Shown piece after piece: positions 8,081 to 16,020 of a stretch of 49,099 bases of DNA. Both the position numbers and the translations under genes were made by a program. The stretch's first letter is position 1, and every line of letters starts with the position of its first letter. A model generated the notes under the pieces. It worked only from the letters and a program-made list of their open reading frames with translations. It was not told where the DNA came from and searched no databases. Source of the DNA: Caldilinea sp. CFX5 (GTDB lineage Bacteria; Chloroflexota; Anaerolineae; Caldilineales; Caldilineaceae); assembly GCA_021405325.1 (NCBI GenBank), contig QWII01000075.1, forward strand, positions 1 through 49,099, given 5' to 3'.

Positions 8081-8617
8081 ATGCCATTTGCCGTGCATCT
8101 CTTCTTTGACAAAGAGATCGAACAGCGAATCATCGATGTATGGCAGACGTTGGCCGTAAGTGATATTGCACCCTATATGTATCACTCCAACAATCGGCCA
8201 CACCTCACCCTCGCAATTTTCAAGCAGGTTGATGTCACCGCTGCTATAGAACAGCTTCAGCACTTTGCGCAGACAATTCCGCCCTTTCCGGTCACCCTCT
8301 CGCACTTTGGCCTGTTTCACAGTACAGAAGGGGTGATCTTTGTCGCGCCAACAGTAACGGCGCATCTGTTAGAAGTTCATCGACAGTTGCATCAACACGA
8401 TAGCCACTTCGGGCAAGACTCCCTTTCCTATTATTTGCCTGATCGTTGGGTGCCTCATTGTTCGCTGGCGCTAGGCGTTACACCAGAGAAAAAGCTAAAA
8501 GCTGTGGAGCTTGTGCATCAGCTACCATTGCCGTTACAAGGGCAAATCGCACAGGTTGGTCTTATCGAGTTTCGTCCGGTGAAGCATCTGGTACACTTTT
8601 CGTTGAGTGGTGGGTAA
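8081..8617 (+). CDS. 2H phosphoesterase (2'-5' RNA ligase-like)
   Basis: Predicted 178-aa member of the 2H phosphoesterase superfamily, related to 2'-5' RNA ligase/cyclic phosphodiesterase proteins. The two catalytic H-x-T/S motifs are visible: H41-L-T43 in RPHLTLAIF and H126-C-S128 in VPHCSLAL, about 85 residues apart as expected. These enzymes act on 2',3'-cyclic or 2'-5' phosphodiester linkages in RNA; the substrate here is unknown. GGAGAGGTG lies just upstream of the ATG. The gene follows glpD closely on the same strand, with no obvious functional link. Confidence 0.85.
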   Translation: MPFAVHLFFDKEIEQRIIDVWQTLAVSDIAPYMYHSNNRPHLTLAIFKQVDVTAAIEQLQHFAQTIPPFPVTLSHFGLFHSTEGVIFVAPTVTAHLLEVHRQLHQHDSHFGQDSLSYYLPDRWVPHCSLALGVTPEKKLKAVELVHQLPLPLQGQIAQVGLIEFRPVKHLVHFSLSGG

Positions 8618-8637
8618 GGCTGATCGTGAGGAAGTGA

Positions 8638-8952
8638 TTAGGCGACATATTGCGGCTCTGTAATTCCTAATTCAATCATGAGTTGTGGCAAGGGAATTTG
8701 GCGTAGTTGAGCAAGCTTGATCAAACTCTTGATACGCACAACATTCAGTTGCTCCACTCTCTGGTTCAGTCGCATTAACTCTTGATGCTCAATTGCAGTT
8801 AGTGTTTCGTCCAGTCGTTTTTCGATCAATATCTGGTAGCGCGCCTGCTGTTCAGGCAATAAACTTTGGTAGATCTCTTGGAGCAAATCCACTTCACCAA
8901 ATGGCGCTGAACTTTCCTGTGAAGATGAAAAGCTGGTTTGACTGATAACCAT
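8638..8952 (-). CDS. Small hypothetical protein, helical
   Basis: Unrecognised 104-aa protein. The preferred ATG at 8952 follows a GGAGCAGGAAG ribosome site; an upstream in-frame start would add 36 residues. The sequence is mostly helical: LLQEIYQSLLPEQQARYQIL, then a stretch rich in Glu/Leu (DETLTAIEHQELMRLNQRVE) and RIKSLIKLAQLRQIPLPQLM, ending ELGITEPQYVA. From memory, proteins of this pattern are common uncharacterised small proteins in filamentous Chloroflexota and cyanobacteria. It is convergent with the 2H phosphoesterase gene and lies downstream of the deacetylase on the same strand. Confidence 0.6.
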   Translation of the reverse strand: MVISQTSFSSSQESSAPFGEVDLLQEIYQSLLPEQQARYQILIEKRLDETLTAIEHQELMRLNQRVEQLNVVRIKSLIKLAQLRQIPLPQLMIELGITEPQYVA

Positions 8953-9028
8953 ACTTCCTGCTCCTTGGGTACATGAAGGACAGAGCGATAGTCCAATCAT
9001 AACATACACAAGGGCCGCTGGAAACTTG

Positions 9029-9907
9029 TTAATTAGTCTGAAGTTCAGCGAGTGGTGCAAAGCGAAACTCTCTTAATAACGCCTCTAATTTTTCTGACGT
9101 ACTCGTCAAATTGTAATAATGCGTCATCCGATAGAGCGGTGGAATTTCTGCGGTCAGGCGCGGCTGTTCCGGATCGAGTTCCCATGGGTGGAGATAAAAG
9201 ATCACCGGCTGACCGGCGGCATTCATGGTCTTGATGGCACGGCGGATCAAACGGTAGGGCAACAACCGTGCATAAAAACCACCACTAAAGGGCAGCCGCA
9301 GAGCGCCGACGCCAATGGTCGAGATGGGATATTCCCAAATGGTGGTCGGCGCCTGACCGTCGTTGAGAGGAAAGCAGTGCGGGAAACGGCACGCGCCGGG
9401 GATGCCATAGCGGGGGTTATACGCCGGGACAATGCTGGCATCATAGGTGAAGCCCATGGTGGTCAGGGTGCGCAAGGCCCAAAGATTACGGTGCGTAATC
9501 GAGAAGTAGGGCGCCCGATAGCCCCGCAGCGGTTGGTTGGTGAGCGTGCGCACCGCGGCCAGCGCCTCTTTCAAGTCGTGAGCAAAATCGTCTGGTGACA
9601 GCCGGTAGACGGGTTTGTGATAAAAGCCGTGGATGGCAAGTTCATGGCCGGCATCGACGATTTGCCCCAGCAGGGTGCGCCACTCGGCCACCAATGCCCC
9701 CAGGATGAAAAAAGTCGCTTTGGTACGGTGCGTAGCCAACAGATCGAGAATGCGCCGCAGACCAATTGCCAACCGTGGTTCTAAGGTCGCCATCTGCGCA
9801 TAGGGCAAGCCCAATCCGTGAAACCAATCCTCGACATCCACTGTCAGCGCATTGATCACCGGCGCTGCAGAATGGTCTTTTGTCGCCGTTTCAACTGATG
9901 CTGTCAT
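9029..9907 (-). CDS. Polysaccharide deacetylase (DUF3473/XrtA type)
   Basis: Predicted NodB-fold deacetylase that removes N-acetyl groups from a surface polysaccharide. NALTVDVEDWFHGLG carries the metal/catalytic acids (D24, E26, D27), HELAIHGFYH gives the metal histidines H93 and H97, RGYRAPYFS (128-136) is motif 3, and FYLHPWELDPEQPR is the C-terminal motif of the exosortase-linked DUF3473 subtype. ATG at 9907 preferred, preceded by AAAGGA; a TTG 12 nt upstream touches that site. The gene start overlaps the end of the upstream GT4 gene by 17 nt, which indicates co-transcription with the two glycosyltransferases. Confidence 0.88.
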   Translation of the reverse strand: MTASVETATKDHSAAPVINALTVDVEDWFHGLGLPYAQMATLEPRLAIGLRRILDLLATHRTKATFFILGALVAEWRTLLGQIVDAGHELAIHGFYHKPVYRLSPDDFAHDLKEALAAVRTLTNQPLRGYRAPYFSITHRNLWALRTLTTMGFTYDASIVPAYNPRYGIPGACRFPHCFPLNDGQAPTTIWEYPISTIGVGALRLPFSGGFYARLLPYRLIRRAIKTMNAAGQPVIFYLHPWELDPEQPRLTAEIPPLYRMTHYYNLTSTSEKLEALLREFRFAPLAELQTN

Positions 9908-11033
9908 AGATTGCCGCAATCCTTTCTACCATCAGCTCCACACGATAGGTTGTTTCCACCTGGTGACGCCCCGCCGCGCCCATCTCCGCCCGCAACGGCG
10001 GATCGCCTAACAAACGGTTGATCGCCTGCGCCAGGGCGTCAGCATCGCCGACCGGCGTCACCAGACCGGTTTGGCCATGTCGGTTGACCGTGGTCAGGCC
10101 GGGCAGGTCGCTACAGATGACCGGTCGTGTACAGGCTTGGGCCTGCAACATGACCAGACCAAAAGCTTCGCTGCGATAGGTGGAGGGTAACAGCGCCAGG
10201 TCACAGGCGCGATAGTAGGCGGTGCGCGTGGCATCATCGACCCCGCCAACCAAAATCACTTTGTGGTTGACTTGCTGACGGTCGATCTGTTGTTGAAGCT
10301 GCTGACGAAGCGGGCCGGTTCCGACAACCAGCAAGGTCGCCGCCACCTTTTGCATTGCCGCGATTGCTACCTCTATTCCTTTGTAGTAACAGAGACGGCC
10401 AACCAGCAAGACAAGTGGGCCAGGGTAACGTTGGCGAATAGTCGCCGCCATTTGATCCGCTGCCGCCAGCTCCGCCGCTGACGGGAGCGGGATGCCATAG
10501 GGCGCCACTTGACATTTGGCACGCACCCCTGCCAGAAACGGCGAGCTATCCAAATAATCCGCTGTTCCCACCAGGATGACATCGGCTTGGCGCAGAACCA
10601 AAGCTTGAAAACGGTCATAAGCTTTCAGCAAGGCACGCGGCTTGACAACGTCATTGTGATACCCAATGACGGTCGGCAGCGGACGACGGTAGAGCAAGCG
10701 CGCCAGAAAGGCGGTCGGGCAAGGGTGATGTAGATGAACGAGCGCCGGTTGCAGATGGTGCAGCCAGGCCGTCATCGTCGGGCAGAAGGAGGCATAGGAA
10801 TGGCCCACGTTGCCCGCACGAATGACCGGCACGCCCTGCACCGTTGTGCGCTCGGTCAGCGGCCCATGCGCGGCAGTCAGCACCAGATGGCGGTAGTAGG
10901 GCGACGGCGTCTGCGCCAGGGTAAGGATATGGTCTTCAATGCCGCCACGCTTGGGATAGAAATCACGATAGAGATGAACAACCAGACGTGGAGCAGAATC
11001 AGCGGGCGGGGATGGATTGGCTGAGTTTTTCAT
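9891..11033 (-). CDS. Glycosyltransferase family 4
   Basis: Predicted GT-B glycosyltransferase of 380 aa acting in surface-polysaccharide assembly. N-terminal acceptor domain: LVVHLYRDFYPKRGGIEDHI, typical of GT4 enzymes (GGIEDH). C-terminal donor domain: LVGRLCYYKGIEVAIAAM and a retaining-type donor site SEAFGLVMLQAQACTRPVI with the E-x7-E replaced by E-x7-Q. It overlaps its upstream neighbour by 35 nt and the downstream deacetylase by 17 nt, so the three genes form one minus-strand unit. Confidence 0.88.
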   Translation of the reverse strand: MKNSANPSPPADSAPRLVVHLYRDFYPKRGGIEDHILTLAQTPSPYYRHLVLTAAHGPLTERTTVQGVPVIRAGNVGHSYASFCPTMTAWLHHLQPALVHLHHPCPTAFLARLLYRRPLPTVIGYHNDVVKPRALLKAYDRFQALVLRQADVILVGTADYLDSSPFLAGVRAKCQVAPYGIPLPSAAELAAADQMAATIRQRYPGPLVLLVGRLCYYKGIEVAIAAMQKVAATLLVVGTGPLRQQLQQQIDRQQVNHKVILVGGVDDATRTAYYRACDLALLPSTYRSEAFGLVMLQAQACTRPVICSDLPGLTTVNRHGQTGLVTPVGDADALAQAINRLLGDPPLRAEMGAAGRHQVETTYRVELMVERIAAIYDSIS

Positions 11034-12138
11034 ACACCTGAACTGTTTGGGCAGCGATCTGCTGCATGGTGAAGTGTTGCAAGACGCGTTGGCGTCCTGT
11101 CATTCCTAAACGTTGCCGTTCCGCCGGCTGTTCCAGTAATTGTTGCAATCTTTGGCGAAGGGCAGCCGCATCGCCTTCGGGAAAGAGTAGCCCGGCAGCG
11201 CCGATCACATGGGGAATTTCGCCGCTGTCGCTGCCGATAACCGGCACGCCACAAGCCATCGCCTCGACAAGAACCCGGCCAAATTGCTCTTTCCAGTTGG
11301 GCATGGTGCGGCTAGGCAAGACCAACAGATCCAGGCTTTGATAAAAGGCCGGCATTGCGGTGCTGGCGATGTGTTGTTGGAATGCCACTCGTTCCGCAAT
11401 CCCCAATTGGCGCGCCAGTTGGCGTAGCTTCTCTTCTTCGGCCCCGCGCCCGGCAAGCTGAAGCGTCCATGGCCCTTGCAACGCAGCACAGGCGCGCAAG
11501 AGGAGATCCAGCCCCTTCTCCGGCACCAGTCCCCCGGCATAACCAATCCGCAAGGCGGATTGATCAGGTTTTGGGACAGTCGACGCCACTTGCGCATCCG
11601 ACGTAGCTGGGGCAAACAGCAGCGGATCCACGCCAAACTGCGGAATCACGGCCACGTCGCCGGAGAAGCCCTTCTGTCGCAAAATGGTTTTGGCGTCTTG
11701 ATTGCCGGCAATGGCAATCGGCGTGCGCCGGTAGACCGCTTGTTCAAACCAACGAAAGGGAGGCGGGTACTGTTTTGCTAGATTTTGCCAGGTGAAAAAA
11801 GTCGGTACGGCCCCACAGGCGATACCGGCGCGCACCCCCAGCCAGGTCGCCAGATTGTACGGCTCTTCATCAAAATGAAGAATATCCGGGCGCAGGCGCT
11901 TCAGTTGGCGAGTTAGAGTTGGGTAGTAGTGAAGATGAAACTGACCGTTAAAACGGATAGGAATAATCTGGAAGGTGTAACCGTTGGTATAGTGCGCTGT
12001 TGCGACTTGCTCACCCCGACTATCACGCCAAGAAGGCGGCGTCAATACAGTCAACGCGACGCCCAACCGAGCGATCTCTTCTGCTTTGCGTTGATAAGCG
12101 CCCACCACCAACGCTTTGCTGACCATGACAACCCGCAT
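10999..12138 (-). CDS. Glycosyltransferase family 4
   Basis: First gene of the minus-strand polysaccharide unit; 379 aa. N-terminal domain MRVVMVSKALVVGAYQRKAE and a central HFDEEPYNLATWLG, a pattern of GT4 enzymes that act on capsule or exopolysaccharide precursors. C-terminal donor domain: IGYAGGLVPEKGLDLLLRA and EQFGRVLVEAMACGVPVIGS, with the canonical E-x7-E pair. Acceptor and sugar are unknown. No clear promoter found; the palindrome at 12158-12215 lies just upstream of its start. Confidence 0.88.
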   Translation of the reverse strand: MRVVMVSKALVVGAYQRKAEEIARLGVALTVLTPPSWRDSRGEQVATAHYTNGYTFQIIPIRFNGQFHLHYYPTLTRQLKRLRPDILHFDEEPYNLATWLGVRAGIACGAVPTFFTWQNLAKQYPPPFRWFEQAVYRRTPIAIAGNQDAKTILRQKGFSGDVAVIPQFGVDPLLFAPATSDAQVASTVPKPDQSALRIGYAGGLVPEKGLDLLLRACAALQGPWTLQLAGRGAEEEKLRQLARQLGIAERVAFQQHIASTAMPAFYQSLDLLVLPSRTMPNWKEQFGRVLVEAMACGVPVIGSDSGEIPHVIGAAGLLFPEGDAAALRQRLQQLLEQPAERQRLGMTGRQRVLQHFTMQQIAAQTVQVYEKLSQSIPAR

Positions 12139-12157
12139 GGCGACCTTCCTACTCAGA

Positions 12158-12215
12158 GTTCGTCGGATTCGACAAGCTCATCCAGCGTTGGTTGAGCTTG
12201 TCGAATCCGACGAAC
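12158..12215. repeat. GAGCTTGTCGA-core palindrome, copy 1 (double core)
   Basis: A 23-bp perfect inverted repeat, GTTCGTCGGATTCGACAAGC... (12158-12180) against its reverse complement at 12193-12215. Each arm contains the family core TTGAGCTTGTCGAA or most of it, so this copy has two cores facing each other. It is followed by AACCAACC, the arm sequence of the other copies. Confidence 0.85.
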
Positions 12216-12325
12216 CAACCAATCATTCCTCAATCACGCTAATCGCCAATCATAACAAGACAAATGTCGCTCGGCAAGATCGGCCAATGGGCAGGTTTAA
12301 CTTAAGGATGATGAGCGTATAATCG

Positions 12326-12438
12326 CTTAGGCTATTCCAAAGAAATGATCCTCGTAGGGGCGTCCCCTTGCAGGCGCCCCACTTGGCTGGAAACACGAGA
12401 CGCCCCTACAGGGATATTATTGTTTGCAAGCGCCTTAG
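12326..12438. mobile_element. MITE-like palindromic element, copy 1
   Basis: The segment begins TTAGGCTATTCCAAAGA, contains an imperfect hairpin (CGTAGGGGCGTCCCCTTGC... against GACGCCCCTACAGGG) and ends TATTGTTTGCAAGCGCCTTAG. Copy 2 at 15366-15533 has the same ends and a longer, perfect central hairpin. It has no coding capacity. It lies in the 360-bp gap before the protease gene, which otherwise holds only copy 1 of the TTGAGCTTGTCGAA palindrome. Confidence 0.75.
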
Positions 12439-12498
12439 CTGCACTCGCTTCCAGCACCTACATTATAAACGCTTCTCGACTTAGAAGGCCGTAGACCT

Positions 12499-13896
12499 AT
12501 GAATACCAAGCGCTCACCGTTACTTTATTTACTGCTCTTTCTGGCTTTTGTACAGATCATAATGTTGGTGGCAGTCGGTATCGTTCCCGTTGTCCGATCG
12601 GCCGCTTTGTCCGCGGTGCAATCGCGACCACGCCTTGAGCTGTCAGCCGCGCTTGCCGATTTGGCCGCCAAGTCAGATCTGGTGGTTCAGGCCCAAGTTG
12701 TCGAAACCAGGAGCCAATGGAACCACAACCATACCTTGATCGAGACAGCCCACACGCTGGCAGTACGCCAAAGTCTGCTCGGCCCAACGGCAGTGGAAGT
12801 CGTAGTCTACAGCGATGGCGGCTTTTTAGCCGACGAAGGCTTGGGTATGTTTAGTTCACACACACCTCGATTTGCTATTGGCGAAGAAGTGCTTGTTTTT
12901 CTACAACAAGAAAACAACCGGTATCAGGTTACAGATGGCGAAGCCGGCAAATTTACGCTCTTCCAGGAAGATGTCGCCAGCGCCTATTACCGCGACCATC
13001 TGCCCTTGGCACAGGTTGCGACCATCCTTGCCGCCACCGTTCGCACCACTTATCAAGCCAGCCAGCCGATCGCGCACGCGCCGGTGGGTTTGACTTCTGC
13101 AGCCGCTGTGCAAGCTGATAAGGTAGCGCCAATGAGTACAGCCACGCCGACCCCGCTGCCCAAATGGTCGGGCGCAACACCCCAAATTACGCTGAAAGTC
13201 AACCTCAATTCGACCCAAATCGGTGGCCCGGCCGGTAGTGCGGATCAGTTTTTGACCGCCATCAAGGGGGCCTTGCGCACCTGGAGCGTGATTCCCGAAG
13301 CCGGCGCCACGCTCCTATATAGTGGGTCGATCACATCGACCACGACTAGTTTTAATCGACAAAGCGAAATCATCTTTATGAAGAAGGGCGCCAACAGTCA
13401 ACTTGGCCAGGCTCAGATTTGGTTTACAAGCAATTTTGTGATTGTTGAAGCCGATCTTTGGATCAATGATGATTATCCCTTGGACGCAACCGGTAGCCCG
13501 GAAAATGGTGAAATTGATTTAGAAAGCATTGTACTACACGAACTCGGCCATTGGTTGCCGCTTAGTCACATGCCCAATACAAATGCGGTTATGTATGCGG
13601 TGCTAGGCGCCGGTATGCGTAAAACGATTCTCAACAGCGATGACATTGCAGGCATCACCACCCTTTATCCCTGCCCGGCGATTCCTTGCGTCGATCCTGC
13701 CTATGCCGGCGACGCCACCGCAACACTCACCGCCACCACCACACCGACCCCGGCGGAAACGGCCGCCCCAGACGCCACCGCCACGCCGACAGCCACCATG
13801 ACCCCCAGCGCTGCCATAGCTACGCCAACCCCGGCGCCGAGCGCCATCACACCGGCAGCCCAACAAAATTCCTTTCTACCGTTGGTAACGCGGTAG
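12499..13896 (+). CDS. Secreted matrixin-like zinc metalloprotease with Pro/Thr linker and FLPLV tail
   Basis: Predicted exported protease of 465 aa. A signal peptide (about 1-36: [20 protein letters not shown]) leads to an N-terminal domain (about 45-170), then a catalytic domain with [11 protein letters not shown] (347-357), the three-histidine HExxHxxxxxH zinc site of matrixins/astacin-like metzincins, followed by a Met-turn-like NAVMY. Residues 405-455 are a Thr/Pro/Ala-rich spacer, and the chain ends NSFLPLVTR. That tail resembles the short FLPLV/YLPLV ending I know from many exported Anaerolineae proteins, possibly a sorting or anchoring signal. The substrate is unknown. The stop is followed at once by the tandem repeat at 13907. 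Confidence 0.85.
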   Translation: MNTKRSPLLYLLLFLAFVQIIMLVAVGIVPVVRSAALSAVQSRPRLELSAALADLAAKSDLVVQAQVVETRSQWNHNHTLIETAHTLAVRQSLLGPTAVEVVVYSDGGFLADEGLGMFSSHTPRFAIGEEVLVFLQQENNRYQVTDGEAGKFTLFQEDVASAYYRDHLPLAQVATILAATVRTTYQASQPIAHAPVGLTSAAAVQADKVAPMSTATPTPLPKWSGATPQITLKVNLNSTQIGGPAGSADQFLTAIKGALRTWSVIPEAGATLLYSGSITSTTTSFNRQSEIIFMKKGANSQLGQAQIWFTSNFVIVEADLWINDDYPLDATGSPENGEIDLESIVLHELGHWLPLSHMPNTNAVMYAVLGAGMRKTILNSDDIAGITTLYPCPAIPCVDPAYAGDATATLTATTTPTPAETAAPDATATPTATMTPSAAIATPTPAPSAITPAAQQNSFLPLVTR

Positions 13897-13906
13897 CAAG
13901 TCAGGC

Positions 13907-14103
13907 GTTGGTTGGATCGTTGGTTTCGACAAGCTCAACCAACGATCCAACCAACGATCCAACCAACGAACCAACCAACGAACCAACCAACGAACCAACC
14001 AACGAACCAACCAACGAACCAACCAACCAACGAACCAACGAACCAGCCAACGAACCAACCAACCAACCAGCCAACGAACCAGCCAACGAACCAGCCAACG
14101 AAC
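13907..14103. repeat. GAGCTTGTCGA-core palindrome, copy 2, with expanded AACGAACCAACC tandem arm
   Basis: A 19-bp perfect inverted repeat (GTTGGTTGGATCGTTGGTT at 13907-13925 against 13937-13955) surrounds the core TCGACAAGCTC. The right arm then continues as about a dozen further units of AACCAACGAACC and variants (GCCAACGAACCA) up to about 14103. The array fills the whole space between the convergent protease and lipoprotein genes. ORFs across it ([13 protein letters not shown]) are translation artefacts. Confidence 0.92.
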
Positions 14104-14109
14104 ACTACA

Positions 14110-15435
14110 TCATCGTTGTAACCGCTTATTGCCGGTTGCTTCCGCTTCGGCTAGAACAGTATCAGCGAGGGCAAAGCCGCCGAAAATGCGTTGAATGCCG
14201 TCATTCATCCCATCAACCACGGGTTGAAAATTAGGCGGCAATTGCCAGGGGTAGCTATAGGCCAAGCCCTGGCCAAAGGCGGCTTGCGCCGGGTAGGCCA
14301 GCGTCCAATCGGGCAACAAAACTGCACGGGCAGGCAGTGCTGCGGTTAATGCAAACCATTGGCGTTGACTTTCGTCGTCGGTCAGAAATTCGATCAAGGC
14401 AACGGCCGCCGTACGATCGGCGGCCCCAGCACTGATGGCATAGCAATTGACAAAGGCGAGGGTGGCTTGCCCGGTTGGCCCTACCGGTAAAGGGGCAACG
14501 CCATAGGTAAGGGTCGGCGCCGTTTCGGCCAGATAGGGGATCATCCAATTCCCTTCCAGGCTCATGGCGGCATGTTCCTGGGCAAAGGCTTCGCCGGCCC
14601 AGGCGTTCCCCAAGCCAACCGGCGTCGCTGCCATGCCATCCAAGACCAGATTGCTGTAAAATTCCAGTGCAGTCAACCCAGCCGGGCTATTGATGGTCAT
14701 ACTGATGGCCGTGCTATCGGTCACTGTGCCGCCGGCGCCATAGAGAAAGGGCAACCAGCGGGAAAAATCAGCCGGCAACACCAGCCCGTAACGACCGGTA
14801 TTCACGTCGGTAAGTTGTTCGGCGGTGGTGCGCAATGTCTCCCACGTCCAATCGGCGGTAGGATAGGCGAGCTGCGCGGCGTCGAAGTAAGCACGATTGT
14901 AGAGCAGCGCCAGCGTGTCGGCCGCATGAGGCAGACAGTAGGGCGTGCCATCGACTTCACTCATCTGTTGCAACAGCGGCGGTAGATCCGCTTGCTCTGA
15001 CAAAGCGGCGGGCAATGGGGCCAACAACCCGCGTTCTACCAGATCCGGCAGCAAAAAGGCATTCAGGCGGACCACATCCGGCGGCGCTTCATTTTCCAAC
15101 AGGGTACGCAAGCGGGTGCCATAGTCCGGCAGCACTTGCAGAGTAATCTGCGTCCCCGGCGCCCGCTCTTGGTAGGCAGCCACTCTTTGCTGAAAGTAAG
15201 TATCTATGGCGGAAGAGGCCGGCCAGGTGGCCAAACGAAGTTCAGTGGTTATGGGGACGGGCGTAGGTGTCGGCGGTGCGCCCCACAGTTGCGGCAACCA
15301 TTGGGGCAAGGCTGGTAAGGCGGGTCGCTCACAGCCGGTTGTCAAGAGGAGCAAGAAGCTGACGAGTAGTAAAGACTTTAGGCTATTCCAAAGAGATAAA
15401 TTCCCCGTAGGGGCGTCCCCTTGCGGGCGCCCCAC
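14110..15435 (-). CDS. ABC-transporter extracellular solute-binding lipoprotein (sugar type)
   Basis: Predicted family-1 solute-binding protein that delivers an oligosaccharide or similar ligand to an ABC importer. The hydrophobic segment [15 protein letters not shown] ends in a lipobox (Cys codon at 15331-15333); the mature protein has a Pro/Thr spacer, an N-lobe starting [20 protein letters not shown] and the family-typical [22 protein letters not shown] and [14 protein letters not shown] regions. No permease genes are nearby. The start is uncertain: no ATG/GTG/TTG lies between the lipobox segment and the MITE-like element, so the nearest in-frame start is the GTG at 15435 inside the element; a far ATG at 15564 would read through the whole element and overlap gcvH. 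Confidence 0.8.
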   Translation of the reverse strand: MGRPQGDAPTGNLSLWNSLKSLLLVSFLLLLTTGCERPALPALPQWLPQLWGAPPTPTPVPITTELRLATWPASSAIDTYFQQRVAAYQERAPGTQITLQVLPDYGTRLRTLLENEAPPDVVRLNAFLLPDLVERGLLAPLPAALSEQADLPPLLQQMSEVDGTPYCLPHAADTLALLYNRAYFDAAQLAYPTADWTWETLRTTAEQLTDVNTGRYGLVLPADFSRWLPFLYGAGGTVTDSTAISMTINSPAGLTALEFYSNLVLDGMAATPVGLGNAWAGEAFAQEHAAMSLEGNWMIPYLAETAPTLTYGVAPLPVGPTGQATLAFVNCYAISAGAADRTAAVALIEFLTDDESQRQWFALTAALPARAVLLPDWTLAYPAQAAFGQGLAYSYPWQLPPNFQPVVDGMNDGIQRIFGGFALADTVLAEAEATGNKRLQR

Positions 15436-15533
15436 AGCGGGGCGCCCGCAAGGGGACGCCCCTACGGGGGGTGTTATTGTTTGCAAGCGCCTTAGTCTTC
15501 GGGGGGCTAAGAAAAGACTAAAGGCTTTACTAC
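15366..15533. mobile_element. MITE-like palindromic element, copy 2
   Basis: Outer imperfect arms GTAGTAAAGACTTTAG (15366-15381) and CTAAAGGCTTTACTAC (15518-15533) flank the shared segment TAGGCTATTCCAAAGA ... TTATTGTTTGCAAGCGCCTTAG. The centre is a perfect 31-bp hairpin (15403-15433 against 15439-15469) with a 5-nt loop. The element covers the 5' end of the lipoprotein gene and reaches to the gcvH stop codon. No transposase is present in the window. Confidence 0.8.
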
Positions 15534-15535
15534 GG

Positions 15536-15937
15536 TTAGTGAACGCTGGCGTCAACAAAGGCATCGTAGGCAGCGGGGTCTAGTAAGGTCGCCAGTTCGC
15601 TATCAAGCGTCGTCGTCGGTTCCAGTTTGAAGAACCAGGCCGAATAGGGGCGTTGGTTGACCAACTCCGGCGTATCGACCAGAGAATCATTGACTTCGAC
15701 CACGGTGCCGCTAATCGGGGCATAGACCGTCTCGGCGGCTTTCACTGACTCAACCACAGCCACTTCTTCCCCGGCGCGCACCGTCCGCCCGACCTCCGGC
15801 AATTCGACGTAGACGACATCGCTCAACATGTCCTGACCGGCATCAGAGACGCCTATAACGGCCAGTCCTTCTTCCACGCGCACCCACTCATGTTTCTGGG
15901 TATATCTGGCCTGTTTATCGACCTTAAAGTTAGACAT
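15536..15937 (-). CDS. gcvH: Glycine cleavage system H protein
   Basis: Lipoyl carrier protein (133 aa) that shuttles the aminomethyl group between the P, T and L proteins of the glycine cleavage system. The lipoylation site is the lysine in AVVESVKAAETVYAP; the N-terminus YTQKHEWVRVEEGLAVIGVSD is the normal H-protein start. ATG at 15937 follows a clear GGAGGAGAG ribosome site, so longer upstream starts are rejected. It lies 83 bp downstream of gcvT on the same strand. gcvP is not in the window. Confidence 0.95.
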   Translation of the reverse strand: MSNFKVDKQARYTQKHEWVRVEEGLAVIGVSDAGQDMLSDVVYVELPEVGRTVRAGEEVAVVESVKAAETVYAPISGTVVEVNDSLVDTPELVNQRPYSAWFFKLEPTTTLDSELATLLDPAAYDAFVDASVH

Positions 15938-16020
15938 AAAAACGCTCTCCTCCAAAATGACAAGAGTACTCCCGAACGGCAAGCAGTTCGCCTTTTGACA
16001 ACAGGCGAACTGCTACTTAT

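Noticed and set aside
13907..14103. Possible CRISPR array
   Set aside because: Units of 12 bp are contiguous, with no spacers and no cas genes; it is a tandem repeat.
13876..14121. Long repetitive ORFs (NEPTNQPTN or [11 protein letters not shown] type) on both strands
   Set aside because: They are translations of the AACGAACCAACC tandem array, open in several frames at once, without a ribosome site.
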